DNA from: Geosiphon pyriformis
Taxonomy: Eukaryota; Glomeromycota; Glomeromycetes; Archaeosporales; Geosiphonaceae
DNA: 64,000 nt
Reading direction: 5' to 3'
NCBI GenBank assembly: GCA_016748015.1
Contig: JAAOMT010000777.1
Coordinates: 128,347-192,346, forward strand
Within the stretch, counting starts at the first letter, position 1; each line of letters starts with the position of its first letter. The translations under genes and the position numbers were made by a program. Under the pieces are notes generated by a model, which searched no databases, was not told where the DNA came from, and was given only the letters and a program-made list of their open reading frames with translations. Positions 1-12,811 of the stretch are shown here, in pieces.

Positions 1-5
1 CTTGT

Positions 6-392
6 TTGAGTAACTATTTGGCTTTTTTGAAGCATTCTCTAAAGCTTTTGGCAGATCAGGTTTCTAGTATTTTAAAAAAGTTAAGCTTTGTGGAATTGGT
101 GCCCTTGTTACCTGCCTTTCATGTGTCTTTTCTAGTTGTTTCTGTGTCTTTGGCTTCAAATTTGAATTCAGATATAGCTTTGAATAATGTGTTAACATTA
201 TTTGCTTTTCTTTTTACTATTAATAAAAATATGATTTCTGTTTTTGAATTAAGTAATTCTAAGGTTCTGACCACCAAAATAGGTGGTTTAAAATCAAAAA
301 TAGTGGCTTTAAAAGTCTTGGTTGGCTTAATGTTGGAAAAGTTGAATTGTTTGTGCTTTGGTTTGGGTTTGTTGGTTTTTTCTTCAACTTAA
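6..392 (+). pseudogene. LINE-1 N-terminal (Gag-like/linker) region
   Basis: An open stretch of 128 codons entered from a TTG, so the true start lies left of the window. It is rich in Leu, Ser and Lys, with heptad-like leucine spacing (for example near residues 90-115). It runs directly into the endonuclease region, which is in another frame, so a frameshift separates two parts of what was probably one polyprotein. I see no zinc knuckle here. A structural role as ORF1-like or pre-endonuclease linker is inferred from position only. Confidence 0.55.
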
Positions 393-1147
393 TAAGTGAT
401 TTGGCCTGGAAATTCGCTATATGCAATGTTCAAAGTATCAATGTTTCTGCAAAGCAAGAAGATGCTATTCATTGGCATAAAGATTCAGGTAATCTGGTTT
501 CTATTATTACTAAGACTAAATTGAAGTTTAATATTAGACTATGGATTATGAATAAGTTTAATGAAATTTGGATTTTTATTTCTGGTTTAGATGTGGGTTT
601 TTTTGGCACTGGGGTTGCTATTATCATAAACAATTCTTTGCCTTATTATGTATCTAAGATGAAGGAGATTCCTATTTGGCTGATTTTTGTGTGTCTCTTG
701 TTTAAAAACAAGTTTTTGGTTATAATCTTGGGCCTGTATGCTAGTGTTTCTGTTAGTATGCACTTTAGTCAAGCTTTTAATATCAACTCTATAATCTCTA
801 AAGCAATCAATTCAAGCTCTTTTTTAGTTCTTGGAAGTGACTTTAATAAAAATAGATCCAAAAGAAGTGCAAGTTTTAAGTTCTGCTTGGATTTAGATTT
901 GATTAATGCTTTTAATAGTTATCTATTAGCAAGAACTTCTATCTGGAACAATTTCAAAGAAGTTGAGAAGGTAATAAATTTTATTTTTGTGGATGAAAAT
1001 TTGCTATCTGTTATTATATTGCATAAAGTTGATGGTGTTTTGGAATTTTTTAATATGAATTATAAAGCAATTTCGGTTTCAATTGACTTGGATAGACTTT
1101 TAAACACTTGTTTTATTAATATCTACAAGCAAACCAACCATGACTAG
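386..1147 (+). pseudogene. LINE-1 AP-like endonuclease domain
   Basis: This domain nicks target DNA to prime reverse transcription. Family landmarks in order: an N-terminal ATCN-type strand, here AICNVQSINV (about residue 10); the GDFN motif written here as GSDFNKN near base 832; a VFV-type strand (INFIFVDENL) near 970; and the terminal SDH-type region reduced to NMNYKAISVS near 1055, where the His is lost. Length is close to a normal endonuclease/exonuclease/phosphatase domain. Missing catalytic residues make it inactive. It overlaps the preceding frame by about 45 bases, consistent with a frameshift in an originally fused ORF. Confidence 0.8.
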
Positions 1148-3300
1148 TAAAAGTTCAACTTGAAAAATGCTAATAAAGCCCAGTGGTTACATTTTAAGAA
1201 GTGTTTTTCTACTAAGATATTAATTAAATATAACATGTTTAAGAATGCATATAACAAAAATAACTTGAATACAATATAAAGGGCACTAAAGAAGACTATA
1301 ATATATGTTGCTGAAAAAGTGTTTTCTAAATATTAGTATAATAAATATGATTGTTCAAAAAACAAACAGTCTTCTAAGTTTTTAAATTGAAGCTGCTTAT
1401 TGTTAAAATTGTAAAGAGTTGAAATTCTAAAAATTTTTTAAATTTTAATTGTCTTGTTAAGGTTTGGTTGACTATTAATAGAATTAAGACTTTCAAGATT
1501 GCTAGCATGGTTTTAGATAATGCAAATTTAGTAGATTTGGTTAAGCATTTGTTAATGATGAAGAAAAAGTATTAAAGTATTATAAGTCAAAAACTGCTGA
1601 AAATACTACAATTAAGAAAGTTATTGATTATCATATGAAGAACTTCTGTTTTAACAAAGAGCTGATAATAAAAAGCATTCTAGAATGTCTATTTTATAAG
1701 ATTGTGTTAAATCACTTGGTAGTAGATGATGAATTGGTAGTTGAGCCTAATAAAGTAAAGCTCAAAGTTAATGAGATTATAAAAGAGTGGATAAAAAAGT
1801 AGTTGGTACTTCTGAAGATGCCTAATCTCTGGTCTCAACAATATATGTCTTAAGATTATGTAGATGATAATGTTTTTTCTAATGTAATAGAGGAAATTAA
1901 CATAGAAGAATTGTTTTTGGTAGTTGATAATTTGCCAAATGATAAAGCTGCTAAGTTGTTAGGAATACTTAATGAACTTTAAAAACATTATGGCAAAGAA
2001 GTATTGGCCTGCCTTTTGAAGCTGTTGAATTTGTGTTTAACTTTGGGTGTGGTTCTGACTCCTTAAAAAAGAGCATGGGTGTCAATAATCCTGAAACCTT
2101 ATGAATAAAATGGGGTTTTGACAAATACTAAACCTATTGCATTAGTTAAAACAGCTTGGAAGATCTTATCTAAGATTTTTTCTGATCGGATATCTTCAGC
2201 TTGCAGCAAATTTGGCATTTTTCATGGTAATAATTTTTCAGTATTAAAGAATATTTCAATTCAGTCATCTATCTTTACCATTGGGTCAGTTATTAAAAAT
2301 GTTCTAAAGAAGAAAAAAGAGCTTTAATTGATACTATAAAACATGTACAAAGCTTATGACTTAGTAGACTGACATCATTTAAAGACTAGCTTGCTTTGCA
2401 TCAAAATGTGTTATTGATTCATCAAGTTTTTTGGCAGTATTTATGAAAATTGGATCAATAGAGTAATGACAAATTTTGGTCTTTCAAATAATTATAGGAT
2501 ACATAATAATCTGAATTAGGATAAGGTTTTTTTTCTGCTCCTTTGAAGAATCTTTTATGATTCACTTTTGTGTGAAGTAAAGAGACATGAACACTTGTGC
2601 AGATACAGAATCAATACTAGGTTTGTGGCAAAGTCTGGTAAAATTGAAGCAATTGAAAGAAAGACTTTTTTTTTGGCTGTTAGTATCTTTATTAATAATA
2701 CAATTTGGGTTGGAAATTGTTAAATTTTTACACAATATATTTTAAATATTGTTAGTGAGTTTTTTGAAGTCAATGACATTTTGATTAATAATAACAAAAA
2801 AGTGACTATTTTAATTAATTAAAGTGTAATGTCTATTTCTCTGCTGATTAATAATTTGCTAATTTCAATTGCTAAAAAAGATAAAGCACACAGATATTTG
2901 GGCATTTTTTTATCCACTAAAAGTTTTTTTAAGCCTAGTTTAGCTTAAACTTATGTAGATATTAAGTTTTTCTCTAATGTAATATTAAAGAAGATTATTA
3001 CAGATAAACAATTTTTTTACTTGGTTTCAGCTGTTTTATAACCAATTGTTAACTATAGAATACAGTTTAGTTTTGTTTCTTTAGATGTGTGTTACAAGTG
3101 GGATGTGATAGTTAGAAGGGGTCTTAAAACTAAGGTTGGTTTACTACATAACTTTCCTAGTAAGGTTTTGTACCATCCATTTTTGTATAACTTGAAATCT
3201 TTTGAGCAAGTGCAATCTGAAGAGAAACTGGCTGTGCTAATTTCTTTTTTCAATGTCTGTGGTATTCTTGGTTGTTTATTTGAGTATAAGTTTTTGAATT
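1148..3300 (+). pseudogene. LINE-1 reverse transcriptase region, frameshifted
   Basis: The region after the endonuclease is broken by stops. RT block 2 is clear at 2118-2327, with TNTKPIALVKTAWKILSKI followed by the FGIFHGNNFSVLK segment typical of LINE RTs. The catalytic box near 2690 reads F-I-N-N-T-I-W, where LINE RTs have F-x-D-D: both Asp codons became Asn by G to A changes. Further on, HRYLGIF near 2890 and LFSN.ILKKIITDKQF near 2960 mark the palm-thumb boundary. It copied the LINE RNA at the target site when intact and is dead now. Confidence 0.8.
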
Positions 3301-4300
3301 TGCAGATTCTGGAGTAGTTTTTTCTGAATTTTTTGCAATTTTCTCTTAAGTTACATATTAGTCTAGTAAACAATTTTCTGGCTAAAGTGGTAAAAATCTT
3401 TTTAGAAAATGAGTTGTCTTTGGCAAACAATTTATCTAATGCTTTTTGTGAGTCTAGTAGATTTCCAATGTCTTATATTTTAGAACAGCCTTTGTACTAT
3501 AATTTAGTTCTGTCTTTGAAATGATTTGGTGCTGCTTTTGGTAACAGATTCTTGGACAAAAAAGAGAAAATAATGGACTGGAAAACATTTTGACAGTAAA
3601 AAAAATTGGATTTAAGAAGTCTTGTGTCTTACTAGTTTGTACTAACATCTGAGTTTTTGGGCAAAAATGTTTTTTTGAAGGTTGAATCTATTGCAATTCC
3701 TGAAGTATCTGTAAAATCTGAAATGTTTTCTGATGTACATGATAGTTTGTTGAAAGTTTGGTCTGATTGTATTGAGATCTATACAAATAGGTCATTAAAA
3801 GGTGCTGGTTTGGCTGAAGTAGTAGATGAACAGTTGTTTACTTTTCAGCAGTAGATAGGAGTATTGGAATAAAGATGAATAGGCTTCTGTCTTTCACTTT
3901 GGCCAAGTTATAGGCTGTTATTTTGGCTTTAAAATGTGTTTCATCTTCATGTTCTGTGGTTTTTTATTCAAATAGCCAATCTGCTATTAATGTTTGTGTG
4001 TCTAAAACTTTGTTGACTGTGCCTAATTTCCATAATTATTGTTAAATTAAGTGATTACATATAGTCAATTTTCTTAAAAATAAAAACATTTTTGTAAAAT
4101 AGGTGAAAGTTAAAGAACATTTGAGGGTGCCAGGCAATATTAAAGCAGACATGCTGGCTAGTGAAGCCACTTCCTCTTTTCTTTCTTTGCCAGTCAGTAT
4201 TCAAGAACAGTTTTTAGTTGCTGAGAATACTGCTGTGTTTGGTAACACTTGTTATTTTGTGCACAACATATATCAGTCAATTTGCCAAGCTTGTTGAAAG
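3301..4300 (+). pseudogene. LINE-1 connection and RNase H domain
   Basis: The connection segment (about 3333-3640) leads to an RNase H fold. IEIYTNRSLKGAGLAEV near 3770 matches the first strand YTDGS, with the Asp replaced by Asn. YSNSQSAINVC near 3965 matches the DSQAA helix, again Asp to Asn. KVKEHLRVPGNIKADMLASEA near 4103-4170 matches the K.GH.....N..AD..A end, keeping the last Asp. Three separate open pieces lie in different frames. RNase H in LINEs removes the RNA template; this copy has lost two of the acidic residues. Confidence 0.75.
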
Positions 4301-5051
4301 ATTGATCCTGATTGTGGTGTGATTCTAAGTGTTATAATTAGAGATATAGATTAAAATACTACTATAACAGTTTGACAATCAAATTTACACATGCTTTCTG
4401 AATTTACCAGCCAGAAGTCAGCTAATATGCAAACATATTTGATGAAACCTGTATACAAATGACTGCCAATAGTGGTTAAAAAAAATTGTATAGCAAGAAT
4501 TATCCTGGAGTTTTGTGTTTACTATATGGTGAGATAAAGTTGTTTGATTTTGTCTTTATATGTTCTAATGACTTTGGCCTCTATAAGGACATTTTAGTTA
4601 AAGCTGCTAAAAGATAGATGTTATTAACAGGCTTTTTTTGCTTATCTATATTTGTTGTTTTGCATTCACTCTTATTATGCTTCTTGGACATGGACCTATA
4701 CATTACAAATTATAAAAATTTTGTTTTAAAAGATTGGTTTACTAAGACTGTCTTGAGCTTTGAAGAAAAAGGGAAAGCTGTTCTGGCTTTTATTGATTAT
4801 GTTAAGTTTGTAATAAAGCTGTATTGTACTAGGATATAGCTTATTAAGTCTAAATATAGGGTAAATATGGAGAAGACTGACTTGATTAAAGATAACAGTT
4901 TGATTTTAGGCCTGTTCTGCTGCTTAGTGTCCATATTATCTGGTGTAGTGATTCATATACTTGGTATTATAGAATCTTTTGTAGTTAGTTTTAATAGATG
5001 CAGAATGTATTGTTTTTTTTTTGATTTAGGTAGTAATATGTTGTTTATATA
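4301..5051 (+). pseudogene. LINE-1 C-terminal domain with Cys/His remnant
   Basis: After RNase H the reading shifts frame several times. A segment near 4500-4575 reads NYPGVLCLLYGEI..FDFVFICSND, which aligns with the Cys-x2-Cys...His...Cys finger of this LINE family, with one Cys and the His lost. Open pieces at 4618-4839 and 4867-5052 carry the rest to the stop at 5050. The minus-strand LINE-2 has the same order, confirming that this is the natural C-terminus. The finger may help bind the LINE RNA or target; that is inference. Confidence 0.65.
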
Positions 5052-5190
5052 GACATATAGTGTAGTCTTGTTTGGCCTAAATAATTGGCTTATTATAATA
5101 AATACATAAGCTGTATTTAGTTTAATTTATTTAATTTGGTTTTATGTACTAGATAATAGTTGGGCTTTACTCATTAAATTCATAATAAAA

Positions 5191-7037
5191 AATAATAATA
5201 ATTTATTTTAATATTTAAAATATGAATAAATATTTGGAACTTTAATAAGTAATTGTTTTTTAATACATTTCTAAAAAAAGTTTTTTTAAATTTTAAATTT
5301 TTTAATTAAATAAAACTTATCATATTTTTAATAGTCTATTTTTTAAGTCATATATTTTATTGTAAATATATATAAAAAAATATAAAAATTATTAGATACT
5401 TTTATAATTTATTATATAAAAAATTAACTTATAAATTATTAATTTTTATTATTATATTAAAATATATATTAATATTTTGTTTAACTTACAAATATTGCAT
5501 TTTATTTTATTTTTAATTACTGTTTTAATTGTATAATATTTGAGAGTTGTAAATTATGTTAACAAAATTTAACTTTAATATATGACCAAAAATTTTTTAA
5601 TGAAGTAATATTAAAACTTTGTGCTGGCCAAAAAAGTAAAAAAAAAATACATAACTTTTATTGTGTAGATTAGGGTATTGTTTTTCTGAAAAAAACTTTT
5701 TTTTAGTTTTTTTTGAGTTAATCAATTTCAAATAGTTTATATAAAATAGATTTATTAGTATCTTTAATAAAATTCAATTGTATTTAAGAAAATATTTGGC
5801 TGTGAGTTTTTTATTCTTTATTATTAAATATTTGAATTGTTTATATATGTATTTATTAAGAATTTATGATTGATTGATTTATTTTTTAGGAAGTTATTTT
5901 AGTTTATAACTTTATATATGTATTACAAAAAAACATAAATATTTAATAATTGTAAAAATCTTATTGTTTATATGTTCTAACTTTTTTAATATTCAAGAAG
6001 TTTTTTTTCAAGATATATTTAATATAATAAATTTTTTATCAACAAAAATATTTAATATTTTATATATACATATATAATTTACTATTGTGTTTTATAAAAT
6101 TGCAATTTATGTTAATTTGTAAATTATAACCATAAATAATTATAAAAAAATCATGATTTAAATTGATAATAATATTACAATATATAGTTTTTTATATATA
6201 TTATATTAAGTTTCTAATATTTTTTATACTTTTCTATATATATTGTTAAATAATTATTACAATTCCAATATAAATATAAATAAAAATTAACAATATTATT
6301 AAAACAATTACAATTTTATAATAACTTAATTCAGATTTCAAACTTAAAATAGTTCTAATTCAATTAAGCCAAAAAATAATATAAAATATATCCATTTCTA
6401 TAAGTTATATAATAATGTAAAACTATATTATTTGCAAATATACTGAATTAGCAATTTCTAATTTTTAGAGCTTTAAATATGAAAATATTTATTGTAATTT
6501 TATTTAAATCTATTTTAGTTTATAAATTCGATTAAAAAATCATATATCTTTATATATCTTAATAAATTTCAGTAATTAAATATATGCTGTTATTTTAAAA
6601 AATAAAAATATTTCAAATTTTTACTATTAAAACTTTACAAAAATTTCTAATTTTCATTAATAATATCTTTAGTAAAAATAATTAATATTATGCTAACAAA
6701 TTTTTTTCTTAATTATTTTTGTATATTTTCTATAATACTTAAAAAAACTAATTTAATAAGTTTTATAACTGATTTATTAACACAAATATTATTATTATAT
6801 AATAGAATATTTTTTACTTTAAAATAAAATTTGTTTATTAGTCTTTATATGTCAAAAAATTTTTTTTTAAAAAAAAAATAAAAAAATTCATATTTAATAA
6901 ATGACAAATAATTAATAGTTCTATAAATAATACAACTAATATTATATTAAAAGTTTTATTTGTAATAAAGTTGTATTTGGCTAAAAATTAAAATTTTTTA
7001 ATAAATTGCAAAAAATAATATTTGATTTAAAGTTTTT
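5191..7037. other. AT-rich intergenic DNA, no gene recognised
   Basis: Nearly pure A/T with short poly-A and poly-T runs and no ORF of note on either strand. It lies between the 3' ends of LINE-1 (plus) and LINE-2 (minus), which point towards each other. I see no tRNA-like cloverleaf, tandem array or terminal repeat. It may be very old TE sequence. Confidence 0.7.
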
Positions 7038-7602
7038 TTTTTAATATTTAATAAGTAAGACCCAAATGTCACCTAACACAATACATCAAACTAGGTAATT
7101 TAAACTAAATACAAATCATACACTTTCTATACATGACTAGCCACTCAAACTAATCAGAGCAATACTATACATCTATCATAACAGATATTATTAACACCAA
7201 AAAAAAACAGTAAGACCTATAAAAACCAAAGCTAACACTAAGTATCTTAGCAATACTAAGCAACTTAACAACTCCAACAGAAAGCAAAAATAACAGAATA
7301 TGCATCTTAGACAACACCAAACCATTTTCTATAATCAGGTTTTTTTTCTTTATAATTGTTCTATATTTGACACAAACTATCTATATATTAGTATAATAAG
7401 CTGCTCTTAAGCTTTAAACAAAATTTACAACAATTTCATTGGCAATTTTAACATCATCAAAAATAGACAAGGCCTCTGAAAACCAATTTTTGAACAAAAA
7501 ATCCTTACACAAAATGATATAAACAATATTATTAGAAGTATACAAAAAAAGCATCTACAAAACTTAAGACAAAGCCAATTTCAAATCCAACAAAACACTC
7601 TA

Positions 7603-7827
7603 TTAAGACAAATAAGACCTAATTAAGTTTTTACAAACTCTAGCATTAAATGTATACACAAATGAATAGTCAAAACTTTTTACATCCCTATAATGAAAAG
7701 ACAACATATTGAAGTACTTCTTATTATACAGATGTTTTTGAATAGCAACCAGTAGATAATAGTACAAAGTCTTTATAAAATATGAATACAAACCAGCTGT
7801 AGATTTGTTTGTAAAACCAGCTGCCAT
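7603..7827 (-). pseudogene. LINE-2 C-terminal domain fragment
   Basis: The fragment begins MAAGFTNKSTAGLYSYFIKT, followed by a KHLYNKKYF segment leading into a degenerate finger: the Cys positions are gone (SFHYRDVKSFDYSFVYTF). This supplies the piece of the family that LINE-1 shows only in broken frames near 4390-4560. No function remains. Confidence 0.7.
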
Positions 7828-7953
7828 GTGTGAGTTAAAGTGTTAAACTGATGCAGTACAAAACCAATTCATCTTACCAACCATGTTTTTGTTAAAAACA
7901 TTAAAGCCAGAATCAACCTTCCAATGAGAACAATAAACAGCTCTAAAAATTCC

Positions 7954-8157
7954 TCAAGCAAAATAACAAATGTTTCTAGACATTACTATTCTACTAATCT
8001 TAATGAATCTATTCTTAACCAAAACAGGAAGCACAAAATTCAAACCAGCAGCCAAGCCAGCCAGCTCATTAGTATGCTTATTATGCAAAACATCTGAATG
8101 TTTTTTTATCTTGTACCAAGAAACATTGAGCCTTTTATTTTTAATAAATATTATCAC
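7954..8157 (-). pseudogene. LINE-2 RNase H C-terminus
   Basis: The frame reads RLNVSWYKIKKHSDVLHNKHTNELAGLAA: the K.K.H......N..A..LA signature of the last RNase H helix, with the catalytic Asp changed to Asn (TNE instead of ADx). It corresponds to 4100-4200 of LINE-1 but is on the opposite strand. The ORF start is an alternative codon and has no meaning, because the element is 5' truncated. Confidence 0.7.
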
Positions 8158-8225
8158 ACTATGCTATTCTATTCAGCAGTGATTACAAAAGTCCAGCAAA
8201 GTCAAAACCAACTCAGCAATACAAA

Positions 8226-11200
8226 TTTAAAGTTAACATAAATAATTTTTTTTATTTTAAAAAAATCAAAACTGTTTATAAGTCAATTTTCTAAATTATA
8301 ATAGATATTACTTAAAAGATATGTTAAATTTTATAAAATATTAAAATGCTTATTTTAAAACCAATTAAAATTATAAAAAATAATTGAGATTATTTTGTGA
8401 TTTAATTTAATTGAAAAGAAATATTAATTTAATTTTTCTAATTAATTGTAATAAAAAAAATAAAATATTTATTATTTTTATAAAAATTTTGAATTTTTTG
8501 GGCTTTATAAGAAACTATTTAGTCTTTAGCATATTTATATAACCAAAAATAAAATTCAAATTATATAAATATTAAAACAATATATTTTTTATGGCAAAAT
8601 TTTTAAATAAATTTATTATATTATTCAGATAATATATAAGTTAGGCTCTTAATTTATTATTTGATTTAATTGGTAATTTGTTTGAGAATGATAATTAATT
8701 TATTAATACTGTATAATAAAAATTAATAATATTTAAAACCAAAACAATCTTATTATATTTAAAGATAACTTAATTATATAACTAGTTATATATACATAAA
8801 AATCACATTATTTAATAACCTAAAATCTTAAGTGACTATTTTTACAAAATTCAGAATGTAGTTATTTTTTTAACAAAAGCTTTATTTAATATAAAATAGT
8901 ATTTATAGTTTTAAATATAAGAATTAAGTTTACAATTTTGAAAGTAAATTTATTGGTTTTTATCATAAAGTTAACTTTTTCAAGTCTAAAACATGCAAAA
9001 AACTTAATTTATCACTTTAACTTACTTTTATATTGCTTATTTTTGACTTCAACTGCCATCAAAAAGCTTTACTTAAATTAAACTACAATTCTATTTTTAT
9101 TGCCTGTGCTAAAAACAATTTATTATATTGTAATATTTATTTTTAAATTGTTAAAATTTTTGGTACTTTATTTGGTTTTAGTTTACTATTATTTGCAAAT
9201 TTTTTCAACCTATTATTTATTTTTTAGCTGTTATTTAATCTTTAGGATATATATTTCCAAATAAAAATATTTGTTCAAGTATTTGTTTGACTATATCTAA
9301 TATTTGTTTGTCTTTACTTTAATTATCAAATACTATGTTTTTATATAATTTCAATTTTTTATTTTAAGAGTAATTAATATTAATAACAAATTTTATAATT
9401 ATAAGTGCATTTTGTTTTAAATTTTATATTTGTTTAATATTTGTATATTAATTAAAAATTATATACATACTTATGTATTTTTATATCTTTAATAATAAGT
9501 TTTAATGTATTATCTATAATATATACATATGTGCAATCTTTAAATTAAAGTAATTAGTTTATATTAATAAAGCATAATATTATTACTTATTATTTCAATA
9601 TTTTCTATTTCTGTTGTTCATTAATTTTCATATTCTAAACATAAAAATTATTAATAAAATTTTTATTTATGTGGATTATTTACATAAAACTTTTTTACTT
9701 TAAGATTTTGATAAGACCATTGTTTATTTTATTTGGAGTTTAATATGAGTAGAGATATTTGGTTTCAGATAGTAAAGCTCTTTATTACTTAGATTAGAAA
9801 TTATAATAAAAAAAAATTTAACTAGAATTTCAAAATATTGCATTAATTATACAATAATATATTTTGTCAATAAACCTATAATTAACTATTGTTATAAATT
9901 GTACTTAAATATTCCAAAAATAGTTTCTATATAATTTTTTTAACTCTTATTAGATTTAATGTTTGCTAAATATGTACTAGTTAGATTTTGAGTAACAGTC
10001 ACAATATCTGATTTTTCTGTTACATTATATCTAATACAAATATATTATTTTATGACATAAGCTATCTAAATTTACAAATAAAATAAATATTATATATATT
10101 GCAATTTCTAAAAATTATATTTATTACTGTATAATATAAATCAATTATAGTTTTTGCTTTTTCAGGCTTTAAAAATAACTATTTATGGATTTTAACATTA
10201 TATTAATCAAATCAATAAGCCATAATTGCCATCAGTTTATTATTATAAAAATACAATTTATTGTCTAAAATTACTTTTATCTATTTTGGTTTTTTTTCAA
10301 TATTATTAAATACAATCTTAAAACAAAATATTATAAACTAAGTATTTTGTTTTATATTAGTAGACTAGTAATTATAAATACTAATATTTAAGTCTATATT
10401 GTTTTTTTTTAGAATTATTATTAGAATTATATGTAGTATTCAATCTTATTTACTAAAAAACTTTTGCTTTGTTTTTTGAGTTGTTTTTATAAATATTTAC
10501 ATCTTATAGTTTATAATTATAATAGTATTATCTAAGTCGAGATTAGTCAAAGAGACTTTATATTATTTTTTTAGGTAATATTTTTAAGCATAATGAATAA
10601 GAAAATGTTTTAGTTTTTTTTGTATTTTTAATAATTGTGAATAATGTATATTATTAATACATTTTCTTTTAAAATCAAAAAATTTAAAAAATTTAAAACA
10701 ATTTTAACATTGTAAACAATACAATTGTTGGTATTTTTTAAAACCAAATAGTAAACAATAGTCAATACAATTATTATGTAGTGCTTTTTTATCTAATTTA
10801 ATACACAAATAGTGTTAAAATTTTTTTTGAAATAGCAATACAAATTTTCAATTTGTAATATTACAGAATTCTATTAGATAATAATATATTATGTTTATAA
10901 TTTATTTATTTAATTTATTTTTATTTATTATTAAAATTAACATATCAAAACCTCTTTCATCATAAATATGTGTTGTAAAAGAACTAATAGATTTTTAAAT
11001 ATCTCAAAGCCATATTTATTGCAAATAATATATAATTTTTTCAAATCCTGACAATATTAAATATAAATACAATTTGTCAATTATGTCATAAAAGCAGTTT
11101 GTTATATTCTAATTAGATATTTTTCCTTGATTTTTGTTTATAGTGTTTTTTTTGATCTTGTATATAAGAAATCGAAACTTTAATTTTGTATTAACTTGAT

Positions 11201-11983
11201 ATAAGCTTTGTAAAACATTATTTTTATTTTGAAAAAAATTAAAAATTGTGTTTTTTTGATTTTAATTATTCTATAAACAATTTTTTTTGAATCTTTAATT
11301 AATGATACATTGAGTTTATGTAATTGATTGTGTTTTCATACAAGATTAATTGTATTTAAACCAATTTAATTATAATAATATACAATAAGTTTTTTTTTAT
11401 GTTTTCTTTATTTTTAATTCTTTAAATTAATCTGAAATTTCTTATAAAATTTTTTATAAGTAAATTAATTTATAAAATTTGAATTTTGCTATTCAAATTA
11501 TACTTATTAGATTTAAGAGTATTTTGAAAGCTGTTTTAAAAGATATTTTTTCATTCTTGATTATTAATAATAACTAAATTTTTGTGTGAATTAAGATATA
11601 AATATTTAATTTTATATAATATTTTCATATTAGCTTTATTTATACAATAATTTTCTAATTAATTCTAAAACTTTTTTTATTATTATTTTTAGAATATAGT
11701 GTTTTATTAATGTATTTTTCAAGCACAAAATTTGGTTTGCTTATTTTATAGATAAGTAAATATATTATAATAAATATATGATAAAATTTTATTATTAAAT
11801 TGTCTTAATTTATTCAAGTAATAAACATATTTTGCTAATTAACTAATAGATTTGTTGTTTAAATATGTATTCTATTTTATAAGAATTGGTTTATTTATTT
11901 AAAGTACAAATAAGATCTAAAAGTATCTGGTTGTTTAATATTATATATTGAATCAATGAATATTCATAACCAAATAGGTATGT
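8226..11983. other. AT-rich intergenic DNA, no gene recognised
   Basis: About 3.8 kb of very A/T-rich sequence with only short ORFs. I looked for LTR ends (TGTTAC/GTAACA), LINE tails, tRNA-like stems and coding stretches and found none convincing. It ends where the family-B LTR begins at 11984. Confidence 0.7.
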
Positions 11984-12794
11984 TGTTACAGTTGATTATT
12001 TGAGGTCTCAATTCAAATAACAAATCCATAACTTGGTGCTCAATATCTTGATAATACTGGTAATCTTAGTATGTTGGTTATATCTGAAGGTTTTGTTGTA
12101 GAATTCTTTGTATAATAGACAGAGATTTAATAGTTGTTTTCAGTAGCCTCCCAGAATTACAATTTTATCGAATTTCTTTTCAACATGGTGGCCAGTAATC
12201 CTCTTGGTAAGTTATCCTCAAATCTATGAGTGTTCTACTCTTGTTTCACAGGTTTTTTACCAGTCTCTATAATGTTTGTATCTCAGCACTTAATCCTTAA
12301 TCAATTTTAGTAAAACCAAAGAAATAACAAAAAGAAATAAAAGAAAATAAAAGAAAATAAAGAAATAAACAAAAACAAGTGCATATTAATATCTTGTCAA
12401 TAACCATGATCAAGAGTTATTGTTCCAGTATAGTTAAGTATTAATTACTATCAACATGAAGTGCTGATAGTGGAGAATGGATTGAGATAGTGAATAATTA
12501 TTTATTGATATTTGTGTATAGAAGATTGCTTAGATTAAATCTAAACTAAGAGGTCTGTCTTTTTTATTTTTAATACTACTGTTATATATACATAATTCTT
12601 TTTACATGAGAAATCTTTTTTCTTTATTAAATTTCTTGCAAAATTTTTGATTTCCTGAAACATCTAAGATTTTCTGAAAAATTCTGGATTTTCTAAAACA
12701 TCTAGAATTTCCTGAAAAATCCTCTTTTTTTTCTCATCATGTGTTTTTCTCTTTTTTAATTATGTATTATTTTTCTCTTTTTCTAAATGCAACA
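11984..12794 (-). repeat. B' 3' LTR (about 811 bp)
   Basis: The plus strand shows TGTTACAG at 11984 and GCAACA at 12789-12794, the inverted termini of a minus-strand LTR. Inside, read on the minus strand, are a decayed array of GGAATT/GGATTC-like units (about 12640-12720), a TATATATA box near 12582-12590, two hairpins (12447-12471 and 12398-12422) and an A/T-rich U5. A polypurine tract (AAAAAAGAGGAAATAA on the minus strand, 12795-12810) directly precedes it. Confidence 0.8.
12398..12422 (-). promoter_or_regulatory. Conserved leader hairpin (B')
   Basis: A 7-bp stem CAATAAC/GTTATTG (sense strand) encloses the 11-nt loop TCTTGATCATG, which contains the palindrome TGATCA. Compared with the B element (AGC/GCT) the inner stem is AAC/GTT: both sides changed together and pairing is kept. 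Confidence 0.65.
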
Positions 12795-12811
12795 TTATTT
12801 CCTCTTTTTTA

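Larger units (their letters stand above)
1..5190 (+). mobile_element. LINE-1: decayed non-LTR retrotransposon, 5' end outside the window
   Basis: Reading along the plus strand through several frames gives, in order, a Gag-like/coiled region, an AP-type endonuclease, a reverse transcriptase, an RNase H and a Cys-containing C-terminal domain. This is the order of Tad/I-type LINEs. A short 3' UTR follows to about 5186, ending in an A-rich AATAATAATAA-type tail. The same 3' end, including a TTTAGTTTAA stretch and CTTACT(C/T)ATTAAAT, recurs in the minus-strand copy ending near 7038, which fixes the boundary. Many frameshifts and stops show it is dead. The class is clear; the exact clade is inferred. 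Confidence 0.85.
7038..8225 (-). mobile_element. LINE-2: 5'-truncated copy of the same LINE
   Basis: Read on the minus strand it begins inside the RNase H domain (a DFCNHC segment near 8195), continues through the RNase H C-terminus (7954-8157) and the C-terminal domain (7603-7827), and ends with the same 3' UTR as LINE-1 near 7038, followed by an A-rich tail. Loss of everything 5' of RNase H is typical of incomplete target-primed reverse transcription. Internal stops show decay. I could not identify a target-site duplication. Confidence 0.8.
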
